NCBI GenBank assembly: GCA_035079385.1
Contig: JAVHKY010000055.1
Span: 1,612,001-1,676,000, forward strand
DNA length: 64,000 nucleotides
Direction: 5' to 3'
DNA from: Aspidiotus rigidus
Lineage: Eukaryota > Arthropoda > Insecta > Hemiptera > Diaspididae
In this document: piece by piece, positions 46,602-57,716 of the stretch
Layout of the letters: each line of letters begins with the position of its first letter
How positions within the stretch are numbered: position 1 is the stretch's first letter
Translations under genes and position numbers: made by a program
The notes under the pieces: model-generated
The model's database searches: none
What the model was told of the DNA's origin: nothing
What the model saw: only the letters and a program-made list of their open reading frames with translations

Positions 46602-46809
46602 TGAGCCGGAAGAATTAAGTTAGGCTAATTGAACTGTGTAAAGTACACTTCACAAACTGCCTATCAGAGCTCGGCCAGTTTAAAATCTGCCTAAAATAAA
46701 TCAGGCGGACTGGACAATTTTCATTCATTTTTTAGTAGGTACTGCCGGCAGTTTACATTCAGCCTAAGGCAGATTGTGAACGGCGGAATTTTCCAAATCG
46801 CCTACGACA

Positions 46810-48819
46810 CATATATATATCTTTAGATAAAATATTGTTATATATTTTTAATAAACTTTGACTAACTTTTTGTCTTCTTGTTTGATCTAACATATTATAT
46901 TCTTTTCTTTGTTTAAAATATTCTTTTGTTTTTTCAAATGCTGCATAATTATTTTTAATAATTTCTAAAAGAGCCACATTATTTGTTTCTTTTGCTTTTT
47001 TATAAATTTGATTAATCTCATCAGATATATCATCAAATAATGTATCTAATTGATTTATAACAACTAGTGCACTCATATTTATTAGGTAAATTTTTACATG
47101 TAAGTACTACCCCTTACTATTCCTCACTTGCACTCATAAACACTCATAAACACTCAGTAATGACCGGACAAAAAATCATACTTAATAAAAAAACAATAAA
47201 AGTAAAAGAAAAAATGTTCCTTTTACAGAATATTAACGATAAAAATGATTTTATTGTTTGTAAATTAAAATCATGGGGTAATTATAAATGGGTTACATTG
47301 AAAGAAGCTAAAGAAAATAGCCTAATTATAAATTTAAATCAAATTGCGAATGTAAACAATTATTAGGAGAAAGATGGGAACCTGTTTTCAGAGGTGGTAA
47401 TTTAGATATAAAATATAAAGACATTAATCAATATATTGAACAACTTATTCAAAAAAATAATGAAAATTATTGCCCTGCTGATATCAAACCTCATAGTTCA
47501 CCATTTCATAAACCTAATAAAAATACTGGAAAAGATTATAATAAAGTTTTACTTAAATGATAATAGAATTGATAAATATACTAGAGGAATACTTTGTGAT
47601 TAAGAGTGATTGATCAACTTAAAATGAGTCAACAAAAATAACTAAATAAGAATTCTTTCAACTTTTGTCTAAGAAATGAATAAAATCATAAGAAATTGAT
47701 TTAATAGTACCTATAATTTATTACATATGGATTAACTAACAAACATGATGAAAACTTCTATGAGACATTGTATGCCTTGTGGAAAAAAACTAAGCATTCA
47801 ATATTATAGAGGAAGAAATTAAAGTCACATTAATAAAAGAAATTAGAACATGTACTCAGTGTAAAATTACTCTCTCTGTAGTGATAAGTACCAAAGGTAA
47901 ACTTATATTTGTTTGTTATAAATGTAAAGAAGAAACCAGACATTTCAAAGAAAAATGGCATTATCAATGTACAATATGCGGGACTTTTAGGAAAATAGGA
48001 TTCTTGAATTAAAATTTGATGACTTACCCAATGTTTTAACATCTCAATAAGAACTTTGAACACCTTACGGCCCGGAAAATCTAGTTTGATATCGATATAA
48101 ACAACATTGTTCTCCAGGTAGGCCTATTTAAAGCGGGAACAGGGCTTAATATCAAAAGGTCGGTATTAGGAGTATAAATTTTTCCAAGTTGAAGCCTGGG
48201 AATCTGAAGGGCTTCAGGGCTCCAACTCCAAAGCGGGAACGATGGAAATCAACAGCTGGGGCTTTAAATGAGGGTTTTAATAAAAGGGTAGTTTTTCCAG
48301 GGCTTTAGAAAAGAAACAAAATGTTTACTAAAGTCTACAACTCATTGGATGGTGTACATATTCCAAAGATCAATTTTAATATAATGTTTTGTTATAAATC
48401 TCCGCACACCTAAATTGTATATATCTGCGGATGCACACATCATACAACCCTGGTGAATACTTGAGTACCAACCTATAATTTATTAATAAGAAGAAAATAA
48501 GTAATAACTTTTTCCACGGATAAATTTTTATTGTTGTAAATGTGATTTAATATGATAATACATCAACTGAGCGTAGAATTTAGCGTTTATTCTGGTACGA
48601 TTCAGAATAATAAATTACAAAAATAATTCTGCTCAACAAAAACGATACAATGATGCACAAGTAATTCAAAAGTTTGATAAATTAGTCTGGAATTATAAAC
48701 AATTGAAGAATAAAAGATGTAGACGAGAAAGAGAGAAAATTTTACAGTCACAATTAATACTAAATTTCTTTCATCCAGCTGTCAACAAGACAATATATAC
48801 CTTACCCCGCAGACTATAA
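46810..48819. other. AT-rich island of small intronless ORFs
   Basis: Base composition is clearly more AT-rich than the surroundings and codon use is AAA/AAT/ATA-rich. Frames: minus 46810-47076, cut off by the Ginger-like TIR (MSALVVINQLDTLFDDISDE; helical, coiled-coil-like); plus 47160-47366 (MTGQKIILNKKTIKVKEKMF), overlapping an out-of-phase frame 47323-47560 (LLGERWEPVFRGGNLDIKYK); plus 47745-47821 with CMPCGKK; plus about 47795-48012 with a zinc-ribbon pattern C-x2-C...C-x2-C...C-x2-C but no ATG; plus about 48575-48819 (KRYNDAQVIQKFDKLVWNYK). The divergent pair shares a 80-bp spacer. It looks like a decayed piece of a foreign AT-rich genome (virus-like or plasmid-like), but no family was recognised. 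Confidence 0.45.
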
Positions 48820-49416
48820 CATATACAAAGATATTTTACAAACAACTTTTAATAAGAAAAAAATTGAAGATTGAAGGGAAGTTGCGACTCAAAATATACG
48901 ACAAATAGGTAGGTATGTAGTTATAATTGCTTAGTAAGCGACTGATGGTAAATATTGGTAATTTTTATGAAATAAAACAAAAAAGAATATGTACTATGCA
49001 ATTGAAATCAAATGTCGCAATACAAAAATACAATGACGATATTGAAACGTTATCATAATAAATACGTTAGTAAAATACACTTTAGGTAGTTTCGTTTCAT
49101 TCCTTTTACAGTGAAAATTTCTTAATTAAAAAAAAAAAAAGTCATCCTTAAATCTAAAACATTTATGGAATCAATTATAGACAATGACCAAAAAATATTG
49201 ACCGAGATGGAAAATATATGTCAAAAATGTTGAAGGTATTCAGTTATCCTCACACCGTGGACATCAAGATTTTCAAACAAAAGTAATGTGAATCAGCATA
49301 TTCCGGTTGTAAACAAAACATGATACTTGGAAATATGTACTAATTTAAAAAACTTATATTCGAGAATAAAATCGTTGAAATAACCTTTTAGTTCTCTCAA
49401 ATTTTAGAGCAAATTT
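48820..49416. other. Non-coding, AT-rich
   Basis: Probable 3' flank of the minus-strand gene at 49417. No other feature supported. Confidence 0.5.
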
Positions 49417-51644
49417 CTAGGATCTATTGACGTTTTGGTTAACAAGGGCAGACATCAAGCGTGGATGCACTACTCGGTTTCCTCGTTTGATGAAGAAGCC
49501 GATTCGATTACGTATGTTTGAGTTCCGCACATCATACCAATACATATTCTTTTCCTCTAATTTCGACACAAAATAGTGCCGTGCACGTACAAAATTAATA
49601 TCGTCCTGAAAACAAATAAAGTTTTCTTAACCGAACGTGAAAAATAATACATCTGTAGATCTGAAATAATTCATACGTACGAACTTCGTATTCCTTCAAT
49701 CTTCGTGTTGTATTATCTAATTTTTTTTTGGTACTGATTAATTGATTGTTCACTATTGCCAACATACCTTTCACTTTTTCCATCTCCGTTTGGATTCTTA
49801 TAATTTCCTACAACAAAAATAATGTTTTTGTTACAAAAGAAAACGATGGTCACTACAATACGAACAATGTTTTCGTCATAAAAAGAACAACCGAAAATAA
49901 CGAGAAATAAGTTTCAAATTTGTCTAAAAAACTAATCTAATCTCGAAAAACGAATGTTGGTCAATACCGAGTAGAAATAATGCGAAATGAGAGCATTATT
50001 ACAAGTATCTCTATAGAGTACGTAAATTCTTGTGTACGTGCATCCACACATCAATTATCATTCAAAAACGACTGACAAGAATGTTCTCGAGGATAAAAAA
50101 GGGAACATAATTTAAATCGATTCGAGTCAGTTGAACGATGTGTATTCAGATATTCGTACACGAATGATAATTCACGAGAGAAAAGTATAGAAGAACGATA
50201 CACAGAGATAGCAAACGAAACGAAACAAAATTTCATCGTTCAAGACTCCAAATTGAGATTATTATCACGAACTTTTCTCTCGTCCCTCATACTACTAAGC
50301 GCCCTCGATGAAGAACTCTATCTATCACCATCCCTCTCGACGGATTAACGAAATCAGATGTCTGCAGCTATGAACGTCTACTGCTACACGTCAATATCGA
50401 CTCACACACATACGATGTAGGTAATTAATGAAGTTACTTAGGGAAGCACGTATAATTCGAAAAATGAAGAGTCAAGACCATCCATCAAATCGCCAAAAAC
50501 AACGGAATGGATATCTATTTAAACTTCAATCGCATCATTAAAAAGTTCCGCTATTCAGTCGCCCTCAAACAGACGTCACTTCTTCAACCCCTCGCTGCTT
50601 CCACCACTGATGCCGGCGAACTGAAATTTATCGAAATAGTTCCAGCCATCGGATCTGAATAACAGCAATGATACCCTACATCTAACAACGCACGAAAATG
50701 TCGTTCCGGTATAGGTCTTTCCAGCTAGACGATCGACTCTTGTAAAATTCGACTCAGTACAGAGAGGGCAAACGAAACGAAATTTCATCGTTCGAGAGTA
50801 GGTAACAAAGATGAAGAATTCTAATTATCGTACAGAAGGATCACCCAGGACGGTGACGAACACTTTCATTCACCTATTTGTAAACACTCTCACTACGTGC
50901 ACTCTTCTTTCGTACACCTAGATACGACTCCCGGTACGTTTCGACAGCTACCGCATTGTATTTTAGGTGTCCAGATCCAAAAATATGAATCGAACAGATA
51001 TAACAGAAAATGACCATACTAACACGACATCGAATAGAGAGAATACAAAAGGAGACAGGCTTCTTACGAATAATATTATTTCCCTACAAACGTGAACGTT
51101 CTCGAGTCTACCGTACCGTGGTATACAAGTACTGGCGTCTTCAACGAGAAGCAGCAGAACGAAAATTCTCATGAAACGATGGAGCACGAATTCTACCAAT
51201 GCCACACCTGACTCTCGATAGTCAGGTAATCAAGGATATGTAAGAACACGAATTAATACGTCGATGGTTCGATTCAGCTTGAAATAGGTATCATGAGTTG
51301 ACAAAATATTCTTCATAAGCTAAACATTATACTCACTCCTTCGGGCGGAGGTTGGTGACTCACGACGCTGTACACCCGATCACCCTCGGGCGGGTACAAT
51401 TTAGAATCTGCTAGTCGAACACCTCGTAATGATTTCGTTTCAGACCGAAATTTTAGCCCACTTGTACCTGGAACAAGATTAGGGTTACAAATCTCCGGTT
51501 GAAAACAATAATTTTTCTTCGGAAATCATCCTTACCGGGAAACAGAGCAGTCAGAGTGGAAACTAATAATGTTCCATCATTTTCCAAAGGCAATTCGACG
51601 GGTTCTGCGCTTTCATTTTGCGCTACTTTTATATAGCCAGCCAT
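49417..51644 (-). CDS. TDP-43-type N-terminal domain protein without RRMs
   Basis: Four exons in transcript order, phases consistent: 51644-51536, 51467-51337, 49807-49685, 49605-49417; 183 residues. Exons 1-2 encode a TDP-43 (TARDBP/TBPH) N-terminal domain: MAGYIKVAQNESAEPVELP, NDGTLLVSTLTALFPG, GLKFR, LRGVRLADSKLYPP, VYSVV, the order and spacing seen in that self-associating ubiquitin-like fold. Known TDP-43 proteins continue with a nuclear signal and two RRMs; here exon 2 (ending PPPEG) is followed after a 1.5-kb intron by a 41-residue helical, coiled-coil-like exon (EIIRIQTEMEKVKGM...) and a 62-residue basic end (DDINFVRARHYFVSKLEEKN...RGNRVVHPRL). No RRM is present anywhere downstream in the window. 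The exon 3 donor (GAA|gttcgt) is weak. It may be a paralogue or a fusion; binding partners unknown. Confidence 0.75.
49950..51300. repeat. Diverged duplication inside the intron
   Basis: Sequences near 50100-50240 and 50690-50800 share tcga(g/c)tcagt, acagaga(t/g)ag(c/g), aaacgaaacgaaatttcatc and gttc(a/g)aga, about 570 bp apart. They read as diverged direct duplicates within intron 2 of the TDP-43-type gene. No exon could be assigned. Confidence 0.4.
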
Positions 51645-52041
51645 CGGATCGAATGGAAAGATGCTTCAGCAAAAGAAATGTAAGGAAAAGCTGAAATAGT
51701 AGAAAATTCACGTTCGCGTTCGTAATAATCAATGAATCAGTTCCTCCTTGTAACAACCATGGATAACAGATAAGAGATAATTATCGGACAGCTTGAATAC
51801 AATATCCTTGAAAGATCACCATCATCTTTTACATTCATCGAAAATTCGAAATCATAGATTAACAGATTTGACACTTGAACAAGAAGTTTTGAATTTTGAT
51901 CTTGCTGGATAACGAATATCAACGAACACACAAATTTTCAGCACGATAGATTCGACGTCGAAGGATTCGTGGACTGAACATTTCTGTAACAGTTCACCAC
52001 TAAGAGCGCTAACTATGTTCATTCAGTAACAGTAGTTACCA
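51645..52041. other. Upstream region of the TDP-43-type gene
   Basis: About 400 bp between the ATG and the Bel/Pao insertion; presumably 5' UTR and promoter. No TATA or other box is convincing. Confidence 0.45.
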
Positions 52042-52046
52042 ACTCA

Positions 52047-52233
52047 TGTCGCCATACAATAAAATGGAAGAATAAAATAAATTGTTTCAGTCGGACTATA
52101 TTGTTGATCAAGGCGAATAATAATTAACAATAATTTCTTGTGAAGACGAAAAAGGCGGTTAAAAAGAAAACATTAAATTTTATCTTCTGCCCTCACGGTC
52201 ATGCAGCTGTTGCTGTGTCGTCATGCCGTGACA
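52047..52233 (-). repeat. 3' LTR of the Bel/Pao element
   Basis: 187 bp, on the minus strand TGTCACGGCATGACG ... ATGGCGACA, the same as the 5' LTR at 57717-57903. Confidence 0.93.
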
Positions 52234-52245
52234 CTCGGGGGCACA

Positions 52246-52246
<1 letters not shown>

Positions 52247-52300
<54 letters not shown>
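52247..52300. repeat. Long homopolymer T tract
   Basis: More than 50 consecutive T between the 3' LTR and the polyprotein stop; A-rich on the element's sense strand. Length may be inexact through assembly or polymerase slippage. Confidence 0.9.
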
Positions 52301-52301
<1 letters not shown>

Positions 52302-52481
52302 TAGCCTAAGCTATGATTATACAATGTAAATGTAAACACAGCAATGTGCTGGGAATTAGCTCTAGTAAATAAATAATGCAATAATATTATGATAAATGGT
52401 AACTAATAACTTACTATGAATAATTATGAAATAGTTATGGTAGATAACCAGAAGAACTAAATGAGTAAGTATTATGCTTCT

Positions 52482-55400
52482 TCATTGATTGGTTTCTTCA
52501 TTGTCCAAAATAATAATGTTTTCGATGTCGTCTGGAATGATTATGTTTTCGATGCTGTCTGGAGGTGACACCTGAGTCGGACTTGAATTTGTATTTGCTA
52601 TTTCCATCGGGTAAAGGCTTTCCATCGGACGCTGAAGTATTTGATTGTTAGCCGTACGGACGAAAGCCGAACGGAATTGACCATCCTTACTCTCGTATAA
52701 TTTGACGATTTTCGCCAAGTGCCATTTAGCTCGTGGTTGATTTGGTTCTTCCAATAGAACCACATCACCGATTCGAGGAGCGAGGTTCGTTGTTCTTGCC
52801 TTGAAGTGTTTTTGATCGTACGTATGGCGTTCTCGTAAAGTTTGCAGGTACATCGTTGACCATATTTGCCAGTATTCATTAATTATTTCATTTGCTTGTC
52901 GGGATAGAGCGGCTATTTCTTTCTGAGACATCGAATCTGGGTTTGGAAGTGATGGTTCATCAATTGGGACACGATACCTTGAACGCAAGAAATCAGCTGG
53001 TGACAAAGGGCGGAAATTGTTATCTTCATCAACGTAAGTAATTGGTCTTGAGTTGATTGTTGCTTCTATTTCGAGCAGAATTGTCTGGAAAAGTGTTGAT
53101 TGCAGTGATCGTCCCTGTAGAGTACGGTAGAGACATTGTTTAACTGGACTTACCAGGCGTTCATAGACACCTGCTGCCCAGCTTGCACCAGGAGAGATCC
53201 GTTCCCAAGTAATTTCATGGACCGTATTCGTTCGTATGACTTCCTCAATTAAAATGAACTGTGCAGCATTGTCTGAATAATAAAACGTTGGTGAAGTTTG
53301 TCTTGCCCAAAATCGACGTAAGGCGAGGTAGATGTCGCGTGTTTGTAGAGAATCCAGATATTCCAGTATTATAGCGCGTGTAACAAGACATACTACCAGT
53401 AATATCCATTTTTTGTGACCATCCACAAATAAATGACCAAGTGTATCGATTGCAGCTTTCGCGAAAGGTACTTCGGTTGGTGTAAGACGAACAGGAGGCA
53501 GTTCAGAATCTGATGGTTGTTTGTATGGTCGTGCTGTGTGACGAGAACATGGAGCGCAACTTTTTAAGGTATTAAATACGGATCGTCGGCCATCTATGAT
53601 CCAATACATTCGACGGATTGCTGTCAGCGTGTGGTTGGTCCCAACATGGAAGTTTGCCTCATGATAGTGTAGTATAATTAAACGAACAAAATGACTCTGT
53701 GTGGCCTTCGGAAGCAATATAGGTTCCTTTTCGTATTCGGACAATGGTGCGTGTTTAAATCTTCCTTTGCAACGTATGATACCGTTTTCATCAATTTTCA
53801 AATTCAATTTTCTGACAAGATCATTTGATTTTTCGTTTTGCAGGTCGTGAAAGATTTCGTGAAAAACCGATTTTTGGACAGTTCGTATCCACCATTGGAT
53901 TGTTTTTGTTTTTATGTTCTCATTCGTGAGTCCCATTTTTTGCTTAAACGTTGGCGATTTGAAGCTGATGAAACGAATCAATATTTCCGTAGTGCGAACC
54001 AGTTTTGAGAAAGAAGAAAAATCGGTTAGTGTGATATTGAGTAGAGTTATTGTTGGCTCAGTTTTTATATGGAGAACATCGATGCTTTGTGAGTTTGTTG
54101 GTTCCAGGTTGGATTCAAAGGCGTTAATATCGATAGGATTGAATGGCGGCCACTGATTTGAATGTAACTGAAGAAAATGAGGACCAGTAAACCATGGTGA
54201 TTGTTTAAGTTCGGCAAGTGTGGAGCCTCTTGATGCTACGTCCGCAATATTCAATTCTGACGGTACATAACGACAGATGAGGTCAGGAACGGTTCGAATT
54301 TCCTGTAGGCGATTTTCTTCAAAATGGGAGAAAATTTTGGAACTATAGATTCGTGCGAGGGTGCATTTCGAATCACACCAAAGTATTGATTTATTCGGTA
54401 ATAGTATTCTGAATTCTTTAATGATGAAAGCGATTGCTCGGGCGGCAAGTGACGCTGCTAGTAATTCTAATTTGGGAATTGTGAGTTTCCGACGAGGCGT
54501 GACTCTAGCTTTAGCAAATATGATGTTGATGTAGACTGAATCGTCAATCTCAGTTCGTTGATAGATTACAAATCCATAACCTCGAGCCGAAGCATCTGAA
54601 AACGCATGCAGAGTAGTGGTATTATTGTTAGGTACATACCTCTGTATTTTGACTGATGAGAGTCGAGTTAAATCGGACTCTATCTCATTCCATCTTTCCT
54701 GATAGTCGTTCGAAAGAGGTGTGTCCCACTGATCTGCGTGTTTATCAATCGTTTGTAGGAGCATTTTTGCTTGAAGGATAAGTGGTGATACAAGGCCGAG
54801 TGGGTCGAATACTTTCGATGTGTTTTTTAGGATTGAACGAAGAGTAGGAACTCCGGAAACAATTTTTGGCGTAGCAATTGAATATTCGTCATTTTGAGCA
54901 TCATATTGAAGACCAAGTAACGAAATTACAGACTTTGTTCCTCTATTTTGTGGTGGGATAGCGTTGACGACTGCTTCTGATGATGACACCCATGAGCGGA
55001 GATTCATAGAACACTCTTTGAATGCGTTAATTGTAGTTTGCGCTAATTGGACAGCTGTTTCGATCGAATCGGCGCCTGTTACAAGATTGTCGCTGTAGAA
55101 TGATCTCTTAAGTTGAGCAGCAAATTCGTTAAGACTTGTATTTTGATTAATATGAAATGCTATTGTTGCAGCTAAAATGAATGCAGAAGCTTTCACTCCG
55201 AAGGCAATTCTTGTGAACCGTAAGTGCATTAAATTTTCAACATCAGGGGGTTTAGTGTGGTCCTTTAACCATAGGCAACGAACGTAGTTTCGATCTTGTA
55301 TTCGTAGACCAATTTGGAGATAAGCTTTCTCAAAATCGGCATACAGAAATATTAGGTACTGGCGGGAACGGATTACCACACCGACAAGAGCTTCGAGTAG

Positions 55401-57668
55401 CAGGCAACCCTTATGAACTGCGTCATTGAGCGAATAAGCGTTTCTTTTTGTTTTTGCAGTCGCATCGTAGACAATTCGAAGTGGCGTCGATTTTTCGGGT
55501 TGAAATACACCTTGATGAGGGATATAATAAACATCGGCACGCCTCTGAGGATCCGTCACGTTTTCAAGGATACCTGTAGTAATTTGAGTGCGGATGATTT
55601 CATTGTATGCCTTCATGAATTTACCAGTTAAACTTTTGCATAAAGTTCGGAGACGGCCTAGAGAAAGTCCGAAATTGTTTGGTAGACTGGACGGGTTAAT
55701 TCGCCACGGCCATCCTACTTCGTAACGATTATTTTCCAATTTTATAGTTTGATAAAATTGTTGTAAGGCTCGTTCCCGTTCCTCAATATCTGTTGAGTAA
55801 GCATCTCTGATACCAACTACGTCGAGAGCGGAAAGTCTCTCTATTGAGCTTGATGTGACGAGAAGACGCGGTCCGTTAAGTTTTTCTGTGATGCCAGTGA
55901 TCATCCATCCAAATATGGAGGAAACGAGGTGAAGATCTTCTTCGATGGTAATTTTGAAATCATTGGCTAAGAAAGAGAAGAAAAAATCTCCTCCTATGAG
56001 AATTTGAGGCTTTTTCCCGTTGCCTTCATCGGCAAAATTGTACTTGGCATATTGTGGATAATGCTTCAAAAATTCGTTATGGTCAGCACTCTGTATATTA
56101 TCAGCTATTTCCGGGGTAGTTTGGAGCCTAATTGTCCGGTTTGCTGCAGGAAAATTCACGAAGACTGTCGTTGTTTCGATCCATTTTGGTTGCTTGTCAA
56201 GAAAACCTTTGACGGGTATTTTTTGCTTTGCGGAACGTTCGAGTTGTAGAAAATCAGCGGATTCATCTAAAATGAGTGATTCTGGACAAGCGCAGTCAAA
56301 TATAATACGAACGTAATCTGAAAACCCAGTTTTTTCATTGCGTATCTGCGTACAAGCTGTTAGGTATGTGCTCAAGTATCTGATAAACATCCTAGCGGTG
56401 GCGGTTTGCTGATCTTTTGGTAAGGTAGCGGATGTAGATGGTAAATCTAAATTTTTTTCTTCACTATTTTCGTACTTTTTTGCAGTATCTTTAGATGGAA
56501 ATTTGGTTGAGCAAAGGCTGGAATGATGCTTTCCTCGGCAATGATAACATAATTTTTTACTTCTACATTTATTCATCATATGATCGGTACCTAAACAGTT
56601 GTAACAAGAACCTTTTATTCGTTCTTTACGTTCTTCAGCTGTTGAATACTTGAGGCAATCACTTGAATAATGACTATTTGAACGATAACAGAAAGCACAC
56701 CTCATTTGCGATTTCTTTGTATTCTTTTTGTTTGGATCTGAAGCTGTGAATAGAGCTGATAGGGCGGCTTTGTTGGTGGGAAGAGAATTTGAAGTTATTT
56801 GTGAACTTGGCGTATTGCTCTGAATAATTGTAGAAGAAATAATCGCTTCTCTCAATGAGAGAAGTTTGTCTAAACGTTTACGGAAATTTATCAAGTTCAG
56901 TTCACCTTCAAGTGTTAGCTGAAACAGTATATTCTGGGGAATTTTACTAAAGACGATGTCTTGCAGGTGAACATTGTTTTCAAATTTCTCACCTTGAACT
57001 TCAAGAGCAGATAATACATTATCAATATTATTATATGTTGTTCTGAGAGATTTTGCTTCGTCGACTGCCGGTGATAAATTGACAATTTTCTGGTAGAGTG
57101 CTCGGATCACATTTCCCGTTTGATTGTATTTTTTTTCCAATATTTCTTTTGCCTTGGTGTAGCCTTCAGCTGTTGGTGGAAGGTTTTCTATGGCAGCTAA
57201 AGCTTCACCGGTAGTATATGATTGTAAATATATCAATTTGTCTTCCTCTGAGAGCGGACGAGAATCAAAAACTGACGAAAAGGCTTGGATAAATGAAGGG
57301 TATTTAGTAATGCTTCCATCAAAAGGCGTCAAGCGTAGTTTAGGTAAAGCTGCTAGGCTTTGAATTGGTTGCTGCTCTTCAGGCGGGCTATTTTCATCAA
57401 TCTCATCTCTGAGGTCGATAATTCTCATACGAGCTTGATTTAGAGGTTCGATTGCATTCGAGAAACTGACTGTATCTTTCTGGTTTCCAGTGGGTTTGAA
57501 TTTCTCAATCAAAGAAGAAAATTCTACAAGTCGGGCATAAGTTCGTCGGATGGCTTTTAGGTTGGGTTGTTCATCTGACAAGAGCTTATCGGCTTTCGTG
57601 ATGGTTTGGTTCAACATTTCCAGGCGGCTTTCAAATTCCTTCAAACGAATAACATTGGCATCAGCCAT
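52482..57668 (-). CDS. Bel/Pao Gag-Pol polyprotein
   Basis: 1728 residues in one frame, ATG at 57668, 49 bp inside the 5' LTR. Order of domains: Gag about 1-320; three zinc-knuckle-like motifs about 322-390 (CAFC..., CYNCLGTDHMMNKC, CYHCRGKHHSSLC); aspartic protease near 456 (IIFDCACPESLI); reverse transcriptase about 690-930 with YADFEKAYLQIGL (about 778) and YSDNLVTG (about 860; Bel/Pao elements often have the x-DN form of the YxDD box); RNase H with AFSDASARGYG (about 1026) and WCDSKCT (about 1098); integrase with H-x3-H...CAPC zinc site (about 1343-1370) and DD35E residues in AIDTLG, YYSDNA and VYERLV (about 1406, 1467, 1504). No stop or frameshift, so it should be able to supply all proteins for its own retrotransposition. 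No envelope gene is present. Confidence 0.96.
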   Translation of the reverse strand: MADANVIRLKEFESRLEMLNQTITKADKLLSDEQPNLKAIRRTYARLVEFSSLIEKFKPTGNQKDTVSFSNAIEPLNQARMRIIDLRDEIDENSPPEEQQPIQSLAALPKLRLTPFDGSITKYPSFIQAFSSVFDSRPLSEEDKLIYLQSYTTGEALAAIENLPPTAEGYTKAKEILEKKYNQTGNVIRALYQKIVNLSPAVDEAKSLRTTYNNIDNVLSALEVQGEKFENNVHLQDIVFSKIPQNILFQLTLEGELNLINFRKRLDKLLSLREAIISSTIIQSNTPSSQITSNSLPTNKAALSALFTASDPNKKNTKKSQMRCAFCYRSNSHYSSDCLKYSTAEERKERIKGSCYNCLGTDHMMNKCRSKKLCYHCRGKHHSSLCSTKFPSKDTAKKYENSEEKNLDLPSTSATLPKDQQTATARMFIRYLSTYLTACTQIRNEKTGFSDYVRIIFDCACPESLILDESADFLQLERSAKQKIPVKGFLDKQPKWIETTTVFVNFPAANRTIRLQTTPEIADNIQSADHNEFLKHYPQYAKYNFADEGNGKKPQILIGGDFFFSFLANDFKITIEEDLHLVSSIFGWMITGITEKLNGPRLLVTSSSIERLSALDVVGIRDAYSTDIEERERALQQFYQTIKLENNRYEVGWPWRINPSSLPNNFGLSLGRLRTLCKSLTGKFMKAYNEIIRTQITTGILENVTDPQRRADVYYIPHQGVFQPEKSTPLRIVYDATAKTKRNAYSLNDAVHKGCLLLEALVGVVIRSRQYLIFLYADFEKAYLQIGLRIQDRNYVRCLWLKDHTKPPDVENLMHLRFTRIAFGVKASAFILAATIAFHINQNTSLNEFAAQLKRSFYSDNLVTGADSIETAVQLAQTTINAFKECSMNLRSWVSSSEAVVNAIPPQNRGTKSVISLLGLQYDAQNDEYSIATPKIVSGVPTLRSILKNTSKVFDPLGLVSPLILQAKMLLQTIDKHADQWDTPLSNDYQERWNEIESDLTRLSSVKIQRYVPNNNTTTLHAFSDASARGYGFVIYQRTEIDDSVYINIIFAKARVTPRRKLTIPKLELLAASLAARAIAFIIKEFRILLPNKSILWCDSKCTLARIYSSKIFSHFEENRLQEIRTVPDLICRYVPSELNIADVASRGSTLAELKQSPWFTGPHFLQLHSNQWPPFNPIDINAFESNLEPTNSQSIDVLHIKTEPTITLLNITLTDFSSFSKLVRTTEILIRFISFKSPTFKQKMGLTNENIKTKTIQWWIRTVQKSVFHEIFHDLQNEKSNDLVRKLNLKIDENGIIRCKGRFKHAPLSEYEKEPILLPKATQSHFVRLIILHYHEANFHVGTNHTLTAIRRMYWIIDGRRSVFNTLKSCAPCSRHTARPYKQPSDSELPPVRLTPTEVPFAKAAIDTLGHLFVDGHKKWILLVVCLVTRAIILEYLDSLQTRDIYLALRRFWARQTSPTFYYSDNAAQFILIEEVIRTNTVHEITWERISPGASWAAGVYERLVSPVKQCLYRTLQGRSLQSTLFQTILLEIEATINSRPITYVDEDNNFRPLSPADFLRSRYRVPIDEPSLPNPDSMSQKEIAALSRQANEIINEYWQIWSTMYLQTLRERHTYDQKHFKARTTNLAPRIGDVVLLEEPNQPRAKWHLAKIVKLYESKDGQFRSAFVRTANNQILQRPMESLYPMEIANTNSSPTQVSPPDSIENIIIPDDIENIIILDNEETNQ

Positions 57669-57716
57669 GGTCAGTAACTAAGATACTATTGGATTACGTA
57701 GAACGCTCGGCTACCA

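Larger units (their letters stand above)
45703..46809. mobile_element. Ginger-like element with TIRs, split by a MITE
   Basis: Inverted ends TGTCGTAG(c/g)CGATTT...(45703) and complement (ends 46809), about 70 bp, including gccgtt(t)acaatctgcctta and ggctgaatgtaaactg. Inside is a minus-strand KRBA2/Ginger-type C-terminus (45880-46601) interrupted by a MITE. The right end abuts, and seems to cut off, the first ORF of the AT-rich island. Confidence 0.7.

Noticed and set aside
52199..52381. Poly-Lys minus-strand frame
   Set aside because: Read-through of the long A tract beside the Bel/Pao 3' LTR.
55074..55097. Inactivated reverse transcriptase (YSDN instead of YxDD)
   Set aside because: Bel/Pao reverse transcriptases often carry an x-DN box, so this alone is not evidence of inactivity.
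53914..56249. Plus-strand frames of 70-80 codons inside the Bel/Pao element
   Set aside because: Antisense shadows of the gag-pol reading frame.
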